The notes: generated by a model from the letters alone, not told the origin. DNA of 64,000 nucleotides from Streptomyces sp. WZ-12 (GCF_028898845.1 NZ_CP118574.1:4251001-4315000); one strand, 5' to 3'. Counted from the first letter of the stretch, positions 49,721 through 59,070 are shown. A program made the numbers and translations.

Positions 49721-49794
49721 CGGGGTGTAGCGCAGCTTGGCAGCGCGCTTCGTTCGGGACGAAGAGGTCGTGGGTTCAAATCCCGCCACCCCGA
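49721..49794 (+). tRNA. tRNA-Pro (CGG)
   Basis: A 74-base cloverleaf: the acceptor stem CGGGGTG pairs with CACCCCG (49787-49793), discriminator A. The anticodon arm is CTTCG-TTCGGGA-CGAAG, giving anticodon CGG. The T arm is GTGGG-TTCAAAT-CCCGC. CCA is not encoded. It has its own promoter and terminator. Confidence 0.96.
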
Positions 49795-49808
49795 CTGAGA
49801 AGTAGCAA

Positions 49809-49846
49809 ATCAGGCCCGGTTTTCGGAAACGGAAACCGGGCCTGAT
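49809..49846 (+). terminator. tRNA-Pro terminator
   Basis: A 14-base stem (49809-49822 with 49833-49846) with a 10-base loop, 15 bases after the tRNA. Confidence 0.75.
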
Positions 49847-50039
49847 GCATTTTCTGGTGCAAGGTGCCTGATGCCTGATGCGGGCGCCCGGTGTTGGGCG
49901 TCTGGTGCTGGGCTTCGTTGGGGGCGGGCGTTGACGGGCCCTCAGGGGCGTTCGTCGGCGCGGAAGATGCAGAGGGTGCAGAAGATGCGGAGAAGGCGGG
50001 AGAGCCTGAGCGTCTCGGCGGGGCGGGGAACGGCCCGGG

Positions 50040-50085
50040 CCGTTCGGGGCCGGTCCCTCCCCTCGTGGGGACCGGTCCCGAACGG
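50040..50085. terminator. Strong orphan hairpin
   Basis: An 18-base stem with a single G-U pair (50040-50057 with 50068-50085) and a 10-base loop, 190 bases beyond the tRNA terminator, with no gene to close on either strand. Confidence 0.5.
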
Positions 50086-50342
50086 CACTCGGGCGTCGAT
50101 CCGCGCCGGAGCGGCGGATCGCAGGGCGGGACCTGCGGTCGACGGCGTCAAGAGAGGTGTCTCCGAGCGCTGTACCGGCGGCTTGTCCGGGTAGGAACCG
50201 GTTGCTGTGCCGCTGGGTGGTGATCCTGCCAGCTACGGCTCCGGACGAGGAGGTTCCGGAGTCGGGCGGGGGTCTTTCTCGCAGGTCAGGCGGCTAAGGT
50301 GAGTTTTCCGGTCCGGATGTCCTAAGGCGGGGGAAGTAAGGG

Positions 50343-53300
50343 GTGGAGACCTTGAGTTCCGACTCAGGGGCACGCACGACCTTCGCGGAACGCCTCGCGC
50401 TGCTCTACAGGGAGGCCGGCAACCCTCCGCTGAAGAAGGTCGCGGAGGCGGTCGTCCGACTCCAGCGGGTCGACGAACGAGGGCGGCCCGTGCGGGTGTC
50501 CGTGCAGCGGATCAGCGACTGGCGGCGGGCGAAGAACGTGCCGGCCCAGTTCGCCGCGTTGGCGGCGGTGCTCCAGGTGTTGATCCCGCAGGCGCGGCGG
50601 CTGCGGCCGGCGCCGGTGTCCCCCGGCCTGTACGACCTGGCCCAGTGGCAGCGGCTGTGGGAGCGCGCGGTGGCCGACCCGGTCGCCGAGCGCGCCGCGG
50701 CCGCCGCGCCCCCTGAGGAGCGCGTCCCGGCCGAGCCACCGGCCGTCACCGGCGTCTGCCCCTACCGGGGGCTGGCTCCGTACCGGCGGCAGGACGCCCG
50801 GTGGTTCTTCGGTCGCGAGCGCAGTACCGAGGCCCTCGTCGCGCAGTTGGGCGCGGCGGAGGGGACCGGTGGCGTGGTGATGCTCGTGGGCGCCTCGGGG
50901 GCGGGGAAGTCCTCGCTGCTGAACGCGGGGCTGGTGCCGGCGCTGCGGAACGGCGACCCGGGCGCGGGCGACGGCCCGGAGCGGGAGGTGGTGCAACTGG
51001 TGCCGGGCGGCGATCCGCTCGGGGAGCTGACCGGTCGGATACCCGAGCTCGCACCCGTCGTCGCGGCCGCCCGGGAGACGGCGGCGGAGCAGCCCGGCGC
51101 GGGGCAGGCGGTACGGGCGGCCGTCGCGGCGTGGGCGAAGCCGCGGACCTCCGGCGCCGGCCGGCCGGTGCTGATCGTCGACCAGTTCGAGGAGGCGTTC
51201 ACCCTCTGCGCCGACGAGGCGGACCGGCGCGCCTTCATCCGGCTCCTCAACGCCGCCTGCACCCCCGCCGATCCGGCCGACCCCGCGCCCGTCCTCGTCA
51301 TCGTGGGGATCCGCGCCGACTTCTACGAGCAGTGCCTGGGCCATCCCGAACTGGCCGACGCGCTCCAGCACCGGCACATGGTGCTCGGCCCGCTGTCCAC
51401 CGCGGAGTTGCGGGAGGCGGTGACCGGGCCGGCCAAGGCGGTGGGGCTGGAGCTGGAGCCGGGGCTGGCGGAGTTGATCGTCCGGGAGGTGAGCGCCGAC
51501 GGCCCTGGTGGGGCGCACGACGCGGGGGTGCTGCCGCTGCTCTCGCACGCCCTGCTCGCCACCTGGCAGCGGCGGAAGGCGGGCCGGTTGACGTTGGCCG
51601 GCTACCGCGCGGCGGGCGGCATACAGGGCGCGGTGGCGGCGACCGCCGAGCGGGCCTGGACCGGCCTCGACCCGACGGCGCGCACCGCCGCCCGGTTGCT
51701 GCTGCTCCGGCTGGTCCGGCTCGGCGAGGACACCCAGGCCACCCGTAGGCGGGGGACGCGGCGCCAACTGGCGGAGGAGTCCACGGACCCCAACAAGACG
51801 GAGGAGTCGCTCGAAGCGCTCGTCCACGCCCGTTTGGTGACGCTCGACGCGGAGGCCGTGGAGATCACCCACGAGGCGCTGCTGCACGCCTGGCCGCGGC
51901 TGCGGGACTGGATCGACGAGGACCGCAACGGCAATCTGCTGCGCCAGCGGCTGGAGGAGGACGGCCGGGCCTGGGAGGGCTCGCACCGCGATCCGTCGCT
52001 GCTGTACCGGGGCTCCCGGTTGGAACAGGCCCGCGCCTGGGCGCAGTCGGCCGGGGACACCTTCCTGACCCGTAGCGCGGTGGAGTTCCTGGCCGCCTCG
52101 GTGCGGCTGCGCAAGCGCACCGTCCGGCTGCGCCGCGGCGCGGTGGCCGCCCTGGTCGTCATGGCGCTGCTGGCCATCGGCTCGGCGGTGGTCGCCTGGC
52201 AGCAGCGGGACGACACCGTCTTCCAGCAGGTGCTCGCCGAGGCCGACCGCGCCCAGTACACCGATCCATCCCTTTCCGCCCAACTCGATCTGGTTGCACA
52301 CCATTTGCGGCCACAGGACGAGGGCACCAACAACCGGCTGGCCTCGATCGTCAACGCACCGCTGGCCACGCCCCTGCTGGGCCACACCGGCGCCGTCTAC
52401 CTGACCTCGTTCAGCCCGGACGGGCGGGTGCTGGCCACCGCCAGCTACGACCGGACGGTCCGGCTGTGGGACGTGTCCGACCCGGCCCGCCCCCGCCCCC
52501 TGGGCAAGCCGCTGACCGGCCACACCAGTTGGGTGAGCACCGCCGTCTTCAGCCCCGACGGGCGCACCCTGGCCAGCGCCTCGGACGACGGCACGATCCG
52601 GCTGTGGGACATCCGCGACCCCGGTCACCCGCGCCCGATCGGGGCGCCCGTGACCGGCCACGACGGCACGGTCTACCTGCTCGCCTTCAGCCCGGACGGC
52701 CACACCCTGGCCGCCGCCGACGAAGACCGCACGGTCCGGCTGTGGGACGTGTCCGACCTGCGCCGGCCGACCTCGTACCGCACCCTGACCGGCCCCTCCG
52801 CGGCCGTGCGGTCGGTGGCCTTCAGCAAGGACGGCCACACCCTCGCGGTCGGCGCCGACGACGCCACGATCAGGCTGTGGGACATGACCGACCGACGGGC
52901 GCCGGAACGGGTCGGTCCGGTGTTGACGGGCCACACCGCGACCGTGCACTCGGTGGCGTTCAGCCCCGACGGCCGCACCCTCGCCAGCGGCAGCGCGGAC
53001 AACACCATCCGGCTCTGGAACACGGCCGATCCGGACCATCCGGCGCCCCTGGGCCCGCCGCTCACCGGCCACACCGGCCCCCTGTGGTCGGTGGCCTTCA
53101 GTCCGGACGGGAACATGCTCGCCGCCGGCAGCGCGGACAGCACCGCGAGCCTGTGGAACGTCAGCGATCCGGCGTACCCGTCGCAGGTCGGCGAGCGCCT
53201 GGCGGGCAGCAGCGGCGAGATGTACGCCGTGGGGTTCAGCCCCGACGGGCACACCCTCGCCACCGGGAGCGGCGACAGCAAGGTGCGCCTGTGGTCGATC

Positions 53301-54353
53301 CCGACGTCCAACATGGTCGGCCAGGCCGGCGCGTTCCGTCCGGACGGGCGGGTGCTGGCCACGGCCTCCAAGGACAAGAAGGTCCGGCTGTGGAACGTGA
53401 CGACGCCCAACCGGCCCGTCCCGGTGGGCGAGCCGTTCCAGCCCGGGGACGGCATGGTGCACGCGCTGGCGTACTCCCCCGACGGCCGCACCCTCGCGGT
53501 GCGGACCGGCACCCCCTCCCCCGCGGTGCAGTTGTGGAACGTCACCGACCCGGCGCACCCGGTCCCCTACGGGCCGGCGCTGCCGCTGCGGATCCGGTTC
53601 TCCGGCCCCGCGGCGCTCGCCTACAGCCCGGACGGCCGGACCCTGGCGACCGCCTACGACGACTACACCGTCCAGTTGTGGGACGTCAGTTCACCGTCCC
53701 GCATCCGCCCCCTCGGCCCGCTCCTCACCGGCCACAAGGGCTACGTCAACGCGCTCGCCTTCAGTCCCGACGGCCACACCCTGGCCACCGGCAGCGCGGA
53801 CGCCACCATCCGGCTGTGGAACACCACCGACCCGCGGCACACCACCCAGCTCGGCGCGCCCCTGACGGGGCATCTGGGGCCGGTCAACGCGCTCGCCTTC
53901 AGCCCCGACGGCCACACCCTGGCCAGCGGCAGCGACGACGAGACCGTCAGGCTGTGGAACACCACCGACCCCGGTAGGGCACGCCGGTTGGGCGCTCCCC
54001 TCACGGGCCACACCGAGGCGGTGGTGTCGCTGACGTTCAGCAAGGACGGCCACACCCTGGCGAGCGGCGGCAACGACAACACCGTGCGGTTCTGGAACGT
54101 CGCGCTCCCGTCTGCCGCGAAGCCGATCGGGCAGTCGACGAGCCCCAACGCCAAAACGGGCAACTTCCTGTCGTTCAGCCCGACCAGCCATCTGCTGGGG
54201 GTGTCCAGCGGCGCCGGGACGGTCCGGCTGTGGGACCTGGACACCGAGGGGGCGATCCGCCGCATCTGCGCGACCACCCGGGGCGTGCTGACGCCGGAGA
54301 ACTGGAAGGAGTACCTCCCGCAGCTCGCGTACGACCCGCCGTGCGGCAGGTGA
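50343..54353 (+). CDS. HTH-nSTAND1-WD40 protein, membrane-spanning
   Basis: 1336 residues. Residues 10-85 resemble an XRE-like helix-turn-helix (RISDWRRAKNVPAQFAALAA). The link CPYRGLAPYRRQDARWFFGRE leads to a STAND NTPase of the nSTAND1 type: Walker A GASGAGKS at 183-190, Walker B VLIVDQFEE at about 276-284. A single membrane helix lies near 600-620 (ALVVMALLAIGSAVVAW). Residues 678-1310 hold 14 WD40 repeats, enough for two seven-bladed propellers; repeats 11 and 12 are nearly identical. STAND proteins switch on by ligand-driven oligomerisation, so a sensor or defence role is possible but unproven. The start is GTG behind AAGGG. Confidence 0.9.
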   Translation: METLSSDSGARTTFAERLALLYREAGNPPLKKVAEAVVRLQRVDERGRPVRVSVQRISDWRRAKNVPAQFAALAAVLQVLIPQARRLRPAPVSPGLYDLAQWQRLWERAVADPVAERAAAAAPPEERVPAEPPAVTGVCPYRGLAPYRRQDARWFFGRERSTEALVAQLGAAEGTGGVVMLVGASGAGKSSLLNAGLVPALRNGDPGAGDGPEREVVQLVPGGDPLGELTGRIPELAPVVAAARETAAEQPGAGQAVRAAVAAWAKPRTSGAGRPVLIVDQFEEAFTLCADEADRRAFIRLLNAACTPADPADPAPVLVIVGIRADFYEQCLGHPELADALQHRHMVLGPLSTAELREAVTGPAKAVGLELEPGLAELIVREVSADGPGGAHDAGVLPLLSHALLATWQRRKAGRLTLAGYRAAGGIQGAVAATAERAWTGLDPTARTAARLLLLRLVRLGEDTQATRRRGTRRQLAEESTDPNKTEESLEALVHARLVTLDAEAVEITHEALLHAWPRLRDWIDEDRNGNLLRQRLEEDGRAWEGSHRDPSLLYRGSRLEQARAWAQSAGDTFLTRSAVEFLAASVRLRKRTVRLRRGAVAALVVMALLAIGSAVVAWQQRDDTVFQQVLAEADRAQYTDPSLSAQLDLVAHHLRPQDEGTNNRLASIVNAPLATPLLGHTGAVYLTSFSPDGRVLATASYDRTVRLWDVSDPARPRPLGKPLTGHTSWVSTAVFSPDGRTLASASDDGTIRLWDIRDPGHPRPIGAPVTGHDGTVYLLAFSPDGHTLAAADEDRTVRLWDVSDLRRPTSYRTLTGPSAAVRSVAFSKDGHTLAVGADDATIRLWDMTDRRAPERVGPVLTGHTATVHSVAFSPDGRTLASGSADNTIRLWNTADPDHPAPLGPPLTGHTGPLWSVAFSPDGNMLAAGSADSTASLWNVSDPAYPSQVGERLAGSSGEMYAVGFSPDGHTLATGSGDSKVRLWSIPTSNMVGQAGAFRPDGRVLATASKDKKVRLWNVTTPNRPVPVGEPFQPGDGMVHALAYSPDGRTLAVRTGTPSPAVQLWNVTDPAHPVPYGPALPLRIRFSGPAALAYSPDGRTLATAYDDYTVQLWDVSSPSRIRPLGPLLTGHKGYVNALAFSPDGHTLATGSADATIRLWNTTDPRHTTQLGAPLTGHLGPVNALAFSPDGHTLASGSDDETVRLWNTTDPGRARRLGAPLTGHTEAVVSLTFSKDGHTLASGGNDNTVRFWNVALPSAAKPIGQSTSPNAKTGNFLSFSPTSHLLGVSSGAGTVRLWDLDTEGAIRRICATTRGVLTPENWKEYLPQLAYDPPCGR

Positions 54354-54469
54354 GGGCCGGCCTCCGGGCGCCGCTCATCGACCAGGACGCGTGACGCCGG
54401 TCACAACTCTGTCGCGCAATCGGCCAGTTGACTCCCGTTGGGCCGGCAGCCTTGCTACGCTTGATCACA

Positions 54470-54508
54470 GCCCGATCGCTGGTGCATCCCCCGTCGCCAG
54501 CGATCGGG
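54470..54508 (+). terminator. Terminator or 5' regulatory hairpin after the nSTAND gene
   Basis: A perfect 13-base stem (54470-54482 with 54496-54508) around TGCATCCCCCGTC. It lies in the 305-base gap 54354-54658, which has no other gene. TTGACT (54428-54433) and TACGCT (54455-54460) stand just upstream at a loose 21-base spacing, so it could instead begin a transcript. Confidence 0.5.
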
Positions 54509-54644
54509 CGTTTCCGTGTGCCGCGCGGGGCCCGCGCCCCGGATCCCGCGCGACGTCGGGCGCCCGCCGGGGCGTTCGCGCCGCGGTGTCCGACACCGGC
54601 CGGTCGGCCCGGGCAAGCGCCGGACCATCCGGCGGTGGCGCGCG

Positions 54645-54650
54645 TAGGGT
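54645..54650 (+). promoter_or_regulatory. -10 element of the M3 peptidase gene
   Basis: TAGGGT lies eight bases before GTG 54659 with no ribosome site. Confidence 0.4.
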
Positions 54651-54658
54651 CGGTCTCC

Positions 54659-56803
54659 GTGACTTCTGCGAAGAGTTCCGAGACGAGTCCGGCTACAGCG
54701 ACGGCTCCGGAGCCGGGGGCGGGCGCGGGGTCCGCGACGGCTTCGGACGCGGCGGGGCGGCACCCGGACCCCGCGCCCCCGAACCCCTTCTTCTCCACGA
54801 GTGAACTTCCCTACGGGCTACCGCCCTTCGCCCGTATCCACCACGCGCACTTCCGGCCCGCCTTCGAACGGGGCATCGCCGAGCAACTGGCGGAGGCGGC
54901 CGCCATCGGGGCCGCCCCCGGGCCGCCGACGTTCGAGAACACCGTGGAGGCGCTGGAGCGCAGCGGTGCGGTGCTGCGCCGGGTGTGCGCGGTGTTCTTC
55001 AACAAGGCGAACGCCGATACCGACGCGGCCACCCAGGAGTTGGAGGCCGAGATCGTCCCGCGGCTGGCGGCCCACGAGGACGCCCTGCTGCTCGACCCCG
55101 CCCTCTTCGCCCGCCTGGAGGCCCTCCACGGGTCGCGGGCCGGGCTCGGGCTGGACGGGGAGCAACTGCGGCTGCTGGAGCGCCTGTACACCGCGCGGGT
55201 GCGGGCCGGGGCGCGGCTCGGCCCGGAGCGGCAGCGGCGGCTGCGGGAGCTGAACGCCGAGATCGCCCGCCTGTGCACCGAGTTCCGGCGGAACCTGCGG
55301 GCCGACACCGCGGCCGCGGCCCTGGTGGTGGACCGCGCCGAGGAGTTGGCCGGGCTGCCCGATGACGAGATCGCCAGCGCCGCCGAGAACGCCCGGGCCC
55401 TGGGGCGTGACGACGGTTATGTGCTCAGCCTGTTGAACTTCACCAGCCAGCCGCAGCTCGCCGCCCTGGAGGACCCCGCGCTGCGGGAGCGCCTGTTGGA
55501 CGCCTCCAGTGGGCGGGGCCGCGGCGCCAACGGGGCCGTCGCGGTCACCATCGCCCGGCTACGGGCCGAGCGGGCGGCCCTGCTCGGCCATCCCACCCAT
55601 GCGTCCTGGCAGGTCGCCGACCAGACCGCCGGGACGACCGACGCGGTGGAGGGGATGTTCGACAGGCTGATCGGGCCCGCGCTGGCCAACGCCGAGCGGG
55701 AGGCCGCGGCGCTGGCCGAGGCCGCCGGCACCGGGGAAGTCCGGGCCGCCGACTGGCCGTTCTACGCCGAGCGGGTCCGCCGGCGGCGCTATGACCTCGA
55801 CGCGGCCGCGCTGCGTCCCTATTTGGAGCTGGAGGCCGTCCTGCGGGACGGCGTCTTCCACGCCGCCACCCTGGTGTACGGGATCACCTTCGCCGAGCGC
55901 CCCGACCTGACCGCCTACCACCCGGACGCCCGGGTCTTCGAGGTGCACGACGCCGACGGCGGCCCCCTCGGCCTGTACATCGGCGACTTCCACGCCCGGG
56001 AGTCCAAGCGCGGTGGCGCCTGGATGAACGAACTGGTCCTCCAGTCCCACCTGTTGGGACAGCGCCCCGTGGTGGTCAACAACCTGAACATCGCCAAACC
56101 GGCACCGGGTGAGCCCGTGCTCCTGAACTGGAGCGAGGTCACCACGCTCTTCCACGAGTTCGGGCACGCGCTGCACGGCCTGTTCTCCGACGTCCGCTAT
56201 CCGCTGCTGGCCGGCACCGAAGTGCCGCGCGACTTCGTCGAGTTCCCCTCACAGGTCAACGAGATGTGGGCAGAGTGGCCTGAGGTGCTGGCCCGTTATG
56301 CCCGGCACCACCGCACCGGGGAGCCGATGCCGCCCGAACTGCCGGCCAGACTCCGCGAGGCGGAACGATTCGGCGAGGGCTTCGACAGCGTCGAGCACCT
56401 GGCCGCCGCCGTCCTGGACTGGGCCTGGCACACCGTGCCCGCCGACCAACTGCCCGGCGCGGACGGCGCGGAGGCGTTCGAGGCGGCCGCGCTGGAGCGG
56501 CACGGCCTGGCGCACCCGGCGATCCCCCCGCGCTACCGGACCGGCTACTTCGCCCATGTCTTCGGCGGCGGCTACGCGGCCGGCTACTACGGCTACCGCT
56601 GGGCGGAGGTGCTGGACGCGGACACCGTGCGCTGGTTCCGCGAGAACGGCCGGACGATCCGCGAGAGCGGCGAGGTCTTCCGCCGGGAACTGCTCAGCCG
56701 GGGCAACAGCATCGACCCGATGGCGGCGTTCCGCGCGGTGGTCGGCCGCGATCCGGACTTCGCGCCGCTGCTGGAACGGCGCGGGGCCACGGCCGCCCCG
56801 TAG
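54659..56803 (+). CDS. M3 family metallopeptidase (Dcp/oligopeptidase A-like)
   Basis: 714 residues. After an Ala/Pro/Gly-rich disordered start, the domain opens ELPYGLPPFARIHHAHFRPA. The zinc site is TTLFHEFGHALHGL (HExxH), with the third ligand Glu in FPSQVNEMWAEW and substrate residues in YFAHVFGGGYAAGYYGYRW. It is a cytoplasmic enzyme that degrades short peptides; no signal peptide is seen. The GTG at 54659 follows TAGGGT at eight bases; the frame is open upstream to 54428 but that part has no good start. Confidence 0.93.
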   Translation: MTSAKSSETSPATATAPEPGAGAGSATASDAAGRHPDPAPPNPFFSTSELPYGLPPFARIHHAHFRPAFERGIAEQLAEAAAIGAAPGPPTFENTVEALERSGAVLRRVCAVFFNKANADTDAATQELEAEIVPRLAAHEDALLLDPALFARLEALHGSRAGLGLDGEQLRLLERLYTARVRAGARLGPERQRRLRELNAEIARLCTEFRRNLRADTAAAALVVDRAEELAGLPDDEIASAAENARALGRDDGYVLSLLNFTSQPQLAALEDPALRERLLDASSGRGRGANGAVAVTIARLRAERAALLGHPTHASWQVADQTAGTTDAVEGMFDRLIGPALANAEREAAALAEAAGTGEVRAADWPFYAERVRRRRYDLDAAALRPYLELEAVLRDGVFHAATLVYGITFAERPDLTAYHPDARVFEVHDADGGPLGLYIGDFHARESKRGGAWMNELVLQSHLLGQRPVVVNNLNIAKPAPGEPVLLNWSEVTTLFHEFGHALHGLFSDVRYPLLAGTEVPRDFVEFPSQVNEMWAEWPEVLARYARHHRTGEPMPPELPARLREAERFGEGFDSVEHLAAAVLDWAWHTVPADQLPGADGAEAFEAAALERHGLAHPAIPPRYRTGYFAHVFGGGYAAGYYGYRWAEVLDADTVRWFRENGRTIRESGEVFRRELLSRGNSIDPMAAFRAVVGRDPDFAPLLERRGATAAP

Positions 56804-56812
56804 GCGTCGGGT

Positions 56813-56839
56813 GCCGGAGGCCCGCCCCGGGCCTCCGGC
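56813..56839. terminator. Bidirectional terminator
   Basis: A 12-base perfect stem (56813-56824 with 56828-56839) with a 3-base loop, between the convergent M3 peptidase and lipoprotein genes. Confidence 0.7.
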
Positions 56840-56847
56840 CGTCGCCC

Positions 56848-57924
56848 CTACTTCCCGTCGTCGGCCGGCGCCCGCCAGGTCACCGAGGGCGCGCCGTCCC
56901 CGCTCCCGAGGAAGGTCAGCGAGGCCGGCGGGTCCCCCTTGGGCAGCATGTGGATGGTGCACTCGGTCACCGTGGCGCCCGGCTTGACCATCTTGTGCGG
57001 CACCGCCTCGGGGCACTGCGACACCCCGGGGCCGCCGATGTCCAGCAGCAGCATCTTCCGCGCCTGCGTACCACTGACGCCCTTCAGCAGCAGGCTGTCG
57101 TTGAGGTCCGGCAGCAGGTCGTACTTCCCGGTGTTCCGGTACGTGACCGTCACGTAATACGGGACCTGCTTCTTCTGGTCCACGCTCAGGTCGAAGCGGC
57201 TCAGGTCGGCGAGCGAGCCGGTGCGGACGGTCTTCGGGGTGGCCAGGACCGTCGCCGTGCGGCGCTCGCTGTCCGTGGTGACCGCGTCGGCGGGCTGATG
57301 GGCGGGCAGCACGCCGGTCGCGCCCTTCTGGGCGCCGCCGATCTGCCAGAGCAGGGTGTCGCCGCCGTCGTCCTTGTAGGAGACGTTCCCCGGCTTCTGC
57401 CCCTTGGGGAGCATGAAGATCTGGCAGAACACCGCGGTCTCGCCGGCCGCCAACTGGGTCTTGCCGGCCTCCCGGCACTCCGGCGGCAACCCGTTGTCGG
57501 TGGCCAACGGGTTGCTGCGGAACAGTGAGAGCTGCTGACCGGCCTGCCCGTCCACCCCGTTGAGGGAGAAGTTCCGCTCCGGGGCCAGCCCGCTCACCGT
57601 GCCCTTGCCGGTGTTGGTGTACGAGACGGTCAGGTAGTACGGGACCGTCCCCCTGAGGTTGTCGTCGAGCCGGATGTGCGCGAAGTCCGGTGGGTGGCCG
57701 AGGGCCAGGCGGGTGGGCTTCAGCTTCAGCGGGTGCGCCTTGTGGTCGCCGCCGGTCCACGTGGCGGCGCGGGACGCGGACTCCATCGGCAGTGGCTTGG
57801 CGGGCGTGGCCACGGGCGACGCCCCCGGTTTCGCCTGGTCTCCGGCCGGCCCGCCGCATCCCATGGCCAGCAGCATCAGCACGCCCGCGCCCACGGCACC
57901 AGCCGTCCGCCTGCGTCTTTGCAC
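56848..57924 (-). CDS. Lipoprotein with two tandem beta domains
   Basis: 358 residues from GTG 57924, five bases after CGGGGGA; ATG 57948 is the alternative. The signal VQRRRRTAGAVGAGVLMLLA ends in the lipobox AMGC. Two homologous halves follow, each with the strand pair VPYYLTVSYTNTGKG or VPYYVTVTYRNTGKY, a Cys pair (PPECRE/AVFCQIF; SQCPEA/VTECTIH) and MLPKG. Each half is probably an Ig-like domain with one disulfide, arisen by duplication. The role is unknown; surface binding is likely. The 303 bases upstream, 57925-58227, hold no gene that I can support. Confidence 0.8.
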   Translation of the reverse strand: MQRRRRTAGAVGAGVLMLLAMGCGGPAGDQAKPGASPVATPAKPLPMESASRAATWTGGDHKAHPLKLKPTRLALGHPPDFAHIRLDDNLRGTVPYYLTVSYTNTGKGTVSGLAPERNFSLNGVDGQAGQQLSLFRSNPLATDNGLPPECREAGKTQLAAGETAVFCQIFMLPKGQKPGNVSYKDDGGDTLLWQIGGAQKGATGVLPAHQPADAVTTDSERRTATVLATPKTVRTGSLADLSRFDLSVDQKKQVPYYVTVTYRNTGKYDLLPDLNDSLLLKGVSGTQARKMLLLDIGGPGVSQCPEAVPHKMVKPGATVTECTIHMLPKGDPPASLTFLGSGDGAPSVTWRAPADDGK

Positions 57925-58227
57925 GGTGATCCCCCGTTGCACTGTCATCCGTCCCGTCTCCGGGCGGCACCCGCGCCGCCCTCCCGAGGCCCGCCCCGAG
58001 CCGGGGCGGCCGAACCGGCCGTTCCGACCGGCCCGTTGGGACGGGTGCCGCGGTCGACGTGGCCCGCCCGGCCGGCTCACTCGGCCTGGTCGGCACAACT
58101 GGCGCGGCTGGCACGGTTGGCGTGACGGAGCGCCGTTGGCCGAAACCGACCGGTCGTCCGCCACACTAACCGGGCCGGGGCGCGGCGATTCGGCCAGCCC
58201 TGACCGCCCGGCCCAGCGCCCCGCCCC

Positions 58228-59061
58228 TCAGGCCGGTTTCGTCGCCTTCAGCGAATACATCAGCGGAATACGGGGCCGGTCCTGCGGAAAGCGGTAGTAG
58301 CCGTCCTCGCCCCGCCGCAGCGTTCCGAAGCGCGGGAACAGCGTCATGTCGTGCTCGTGCAGGAAATCGAGGCGCAGCCCGGCCCCCGCCAACGCGCTGA
58401 CGACCTCCCCCAGGGAGTGCTGCCATTCGACGCCCCTGTTATGGACCGTGTGCGCCTCGAAATCCGTGTAACTGCCGGGGGATTCCTCGTCCCACGCCTC
58501 GCGGCGGAAATAGTCGTGCGCCACCTTCGAGCCGGTCTCCTCGTCCAGCACGTCGCCCAGCGGATGGAATTCGGCGAGGTACAGGAATCCGCCGGGCGCG
58601 ACGAGGGACGCGGCGGTCTCGGCCCAACCGACCAGATCCGGCAGCCAGTTCACCGCTCCTATTCCGGTGTAGACGATGTCGTAGGCAGGGTCCGGCGCCG
58701 CCTCGGCGGCGTCGTAGACGTCGGCGGTGACGAACGCCGCCCGGTCCGGGCCGTAGCCGAGTTCGGCGGCCAGCTCGCGGGCCGCCTCGACGGCCGGTTC
58801 GGAGAAGTCCAGGCCGACGACGCGGGCCGCGCCGCGGTGTGCCCACGACAGGGTGTCCTGGCCGAAGTGGCATTGGAGGTGGAGCAGGCTGCGACCCGTG
58901 ACGTCCCCGACCTCCTCGACCTCGAAGTCCCGGATCACGTCCCGGGTCCGCCGGAATGCGTCCTGGTCGTAGAAGTCGCTGGCGGTGTGGAGTGGAACGC
59001 GCTCGTCCCACCGCGCGCGATTCACCTCGCGCCAGTCGTCGGGCCCCATCTGATCTGCCAT
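58228..59061 (-). CDS. Class I SAM-dependent methyltransferase
   Basis: 277 residues. The SAM site is LLHLQCHFGQDTLSWA, then VVGLDFSEPAVEAARELA (acidic loop), and VYTGIGAVNWLPDL. The family acts on small molecules; the substrate is unknown. The ATG at 59061 follows TAACTT at six bases, so it is probably leaderless. A DnaA-like box (TTATCCACA, 59071-59079) overlaps that -10. Confidence 0.88.
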   Translation of the reverse strand: MADQMGPDDWREVNRARWDERVPLHTASDFYDQDAFRRTRDVIRDFEVEEVGDVTGRSLLHLQCHFGQDTLSWAHRGAARVVGLDFSEPAVEAARELAAELGYGPDRAAFVTADVYDAAEAAPDPAYDIVYTGIGAVNWLPDLVGWAETAASLVAPGGFLYLAEFHPLGDVLDEETGSKVAHDYFRREAWDEESPGSYTDFEAHTVHNRGVEWQHSLGEVVSALAGAGLRLDFLHEHDMTLFPRFGTLRRGEDGYYRFPQDRPRIPLMYSLKATKPA

Positions 59062-59070
59062 GGGCCGAAG

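Larger units (their letters stand above)
49795..50342. other. Gene-free stretch between tRNA-Pro and the nSTAND gene
   Basis: The 548 bases hold two hairpins, short repeats (TGATGCCTGATGC, GCAGA.GTGCAGA) near 49870 and 49970, and TAAGGT (50295-50300) as a weak -10 for the next gene. Both strands are open over part of it but no frame has a ribosome site with credible codon bias. tRNA 3' ends are common integration sites, yet I see no repeated tRNA end or integrase remnant. Confidence 0.5.

Noticed and set aside
49721..50342. Integrated element at tRNA-Pro
   Set aside because: No integrase, excisionase or repeated tRNA end in the window.
50364..53558. 1064-residue minus-strand frame opposite the WD40 gene
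   Set aside because: The periodic pattern is the antisense of WD40 repeats.
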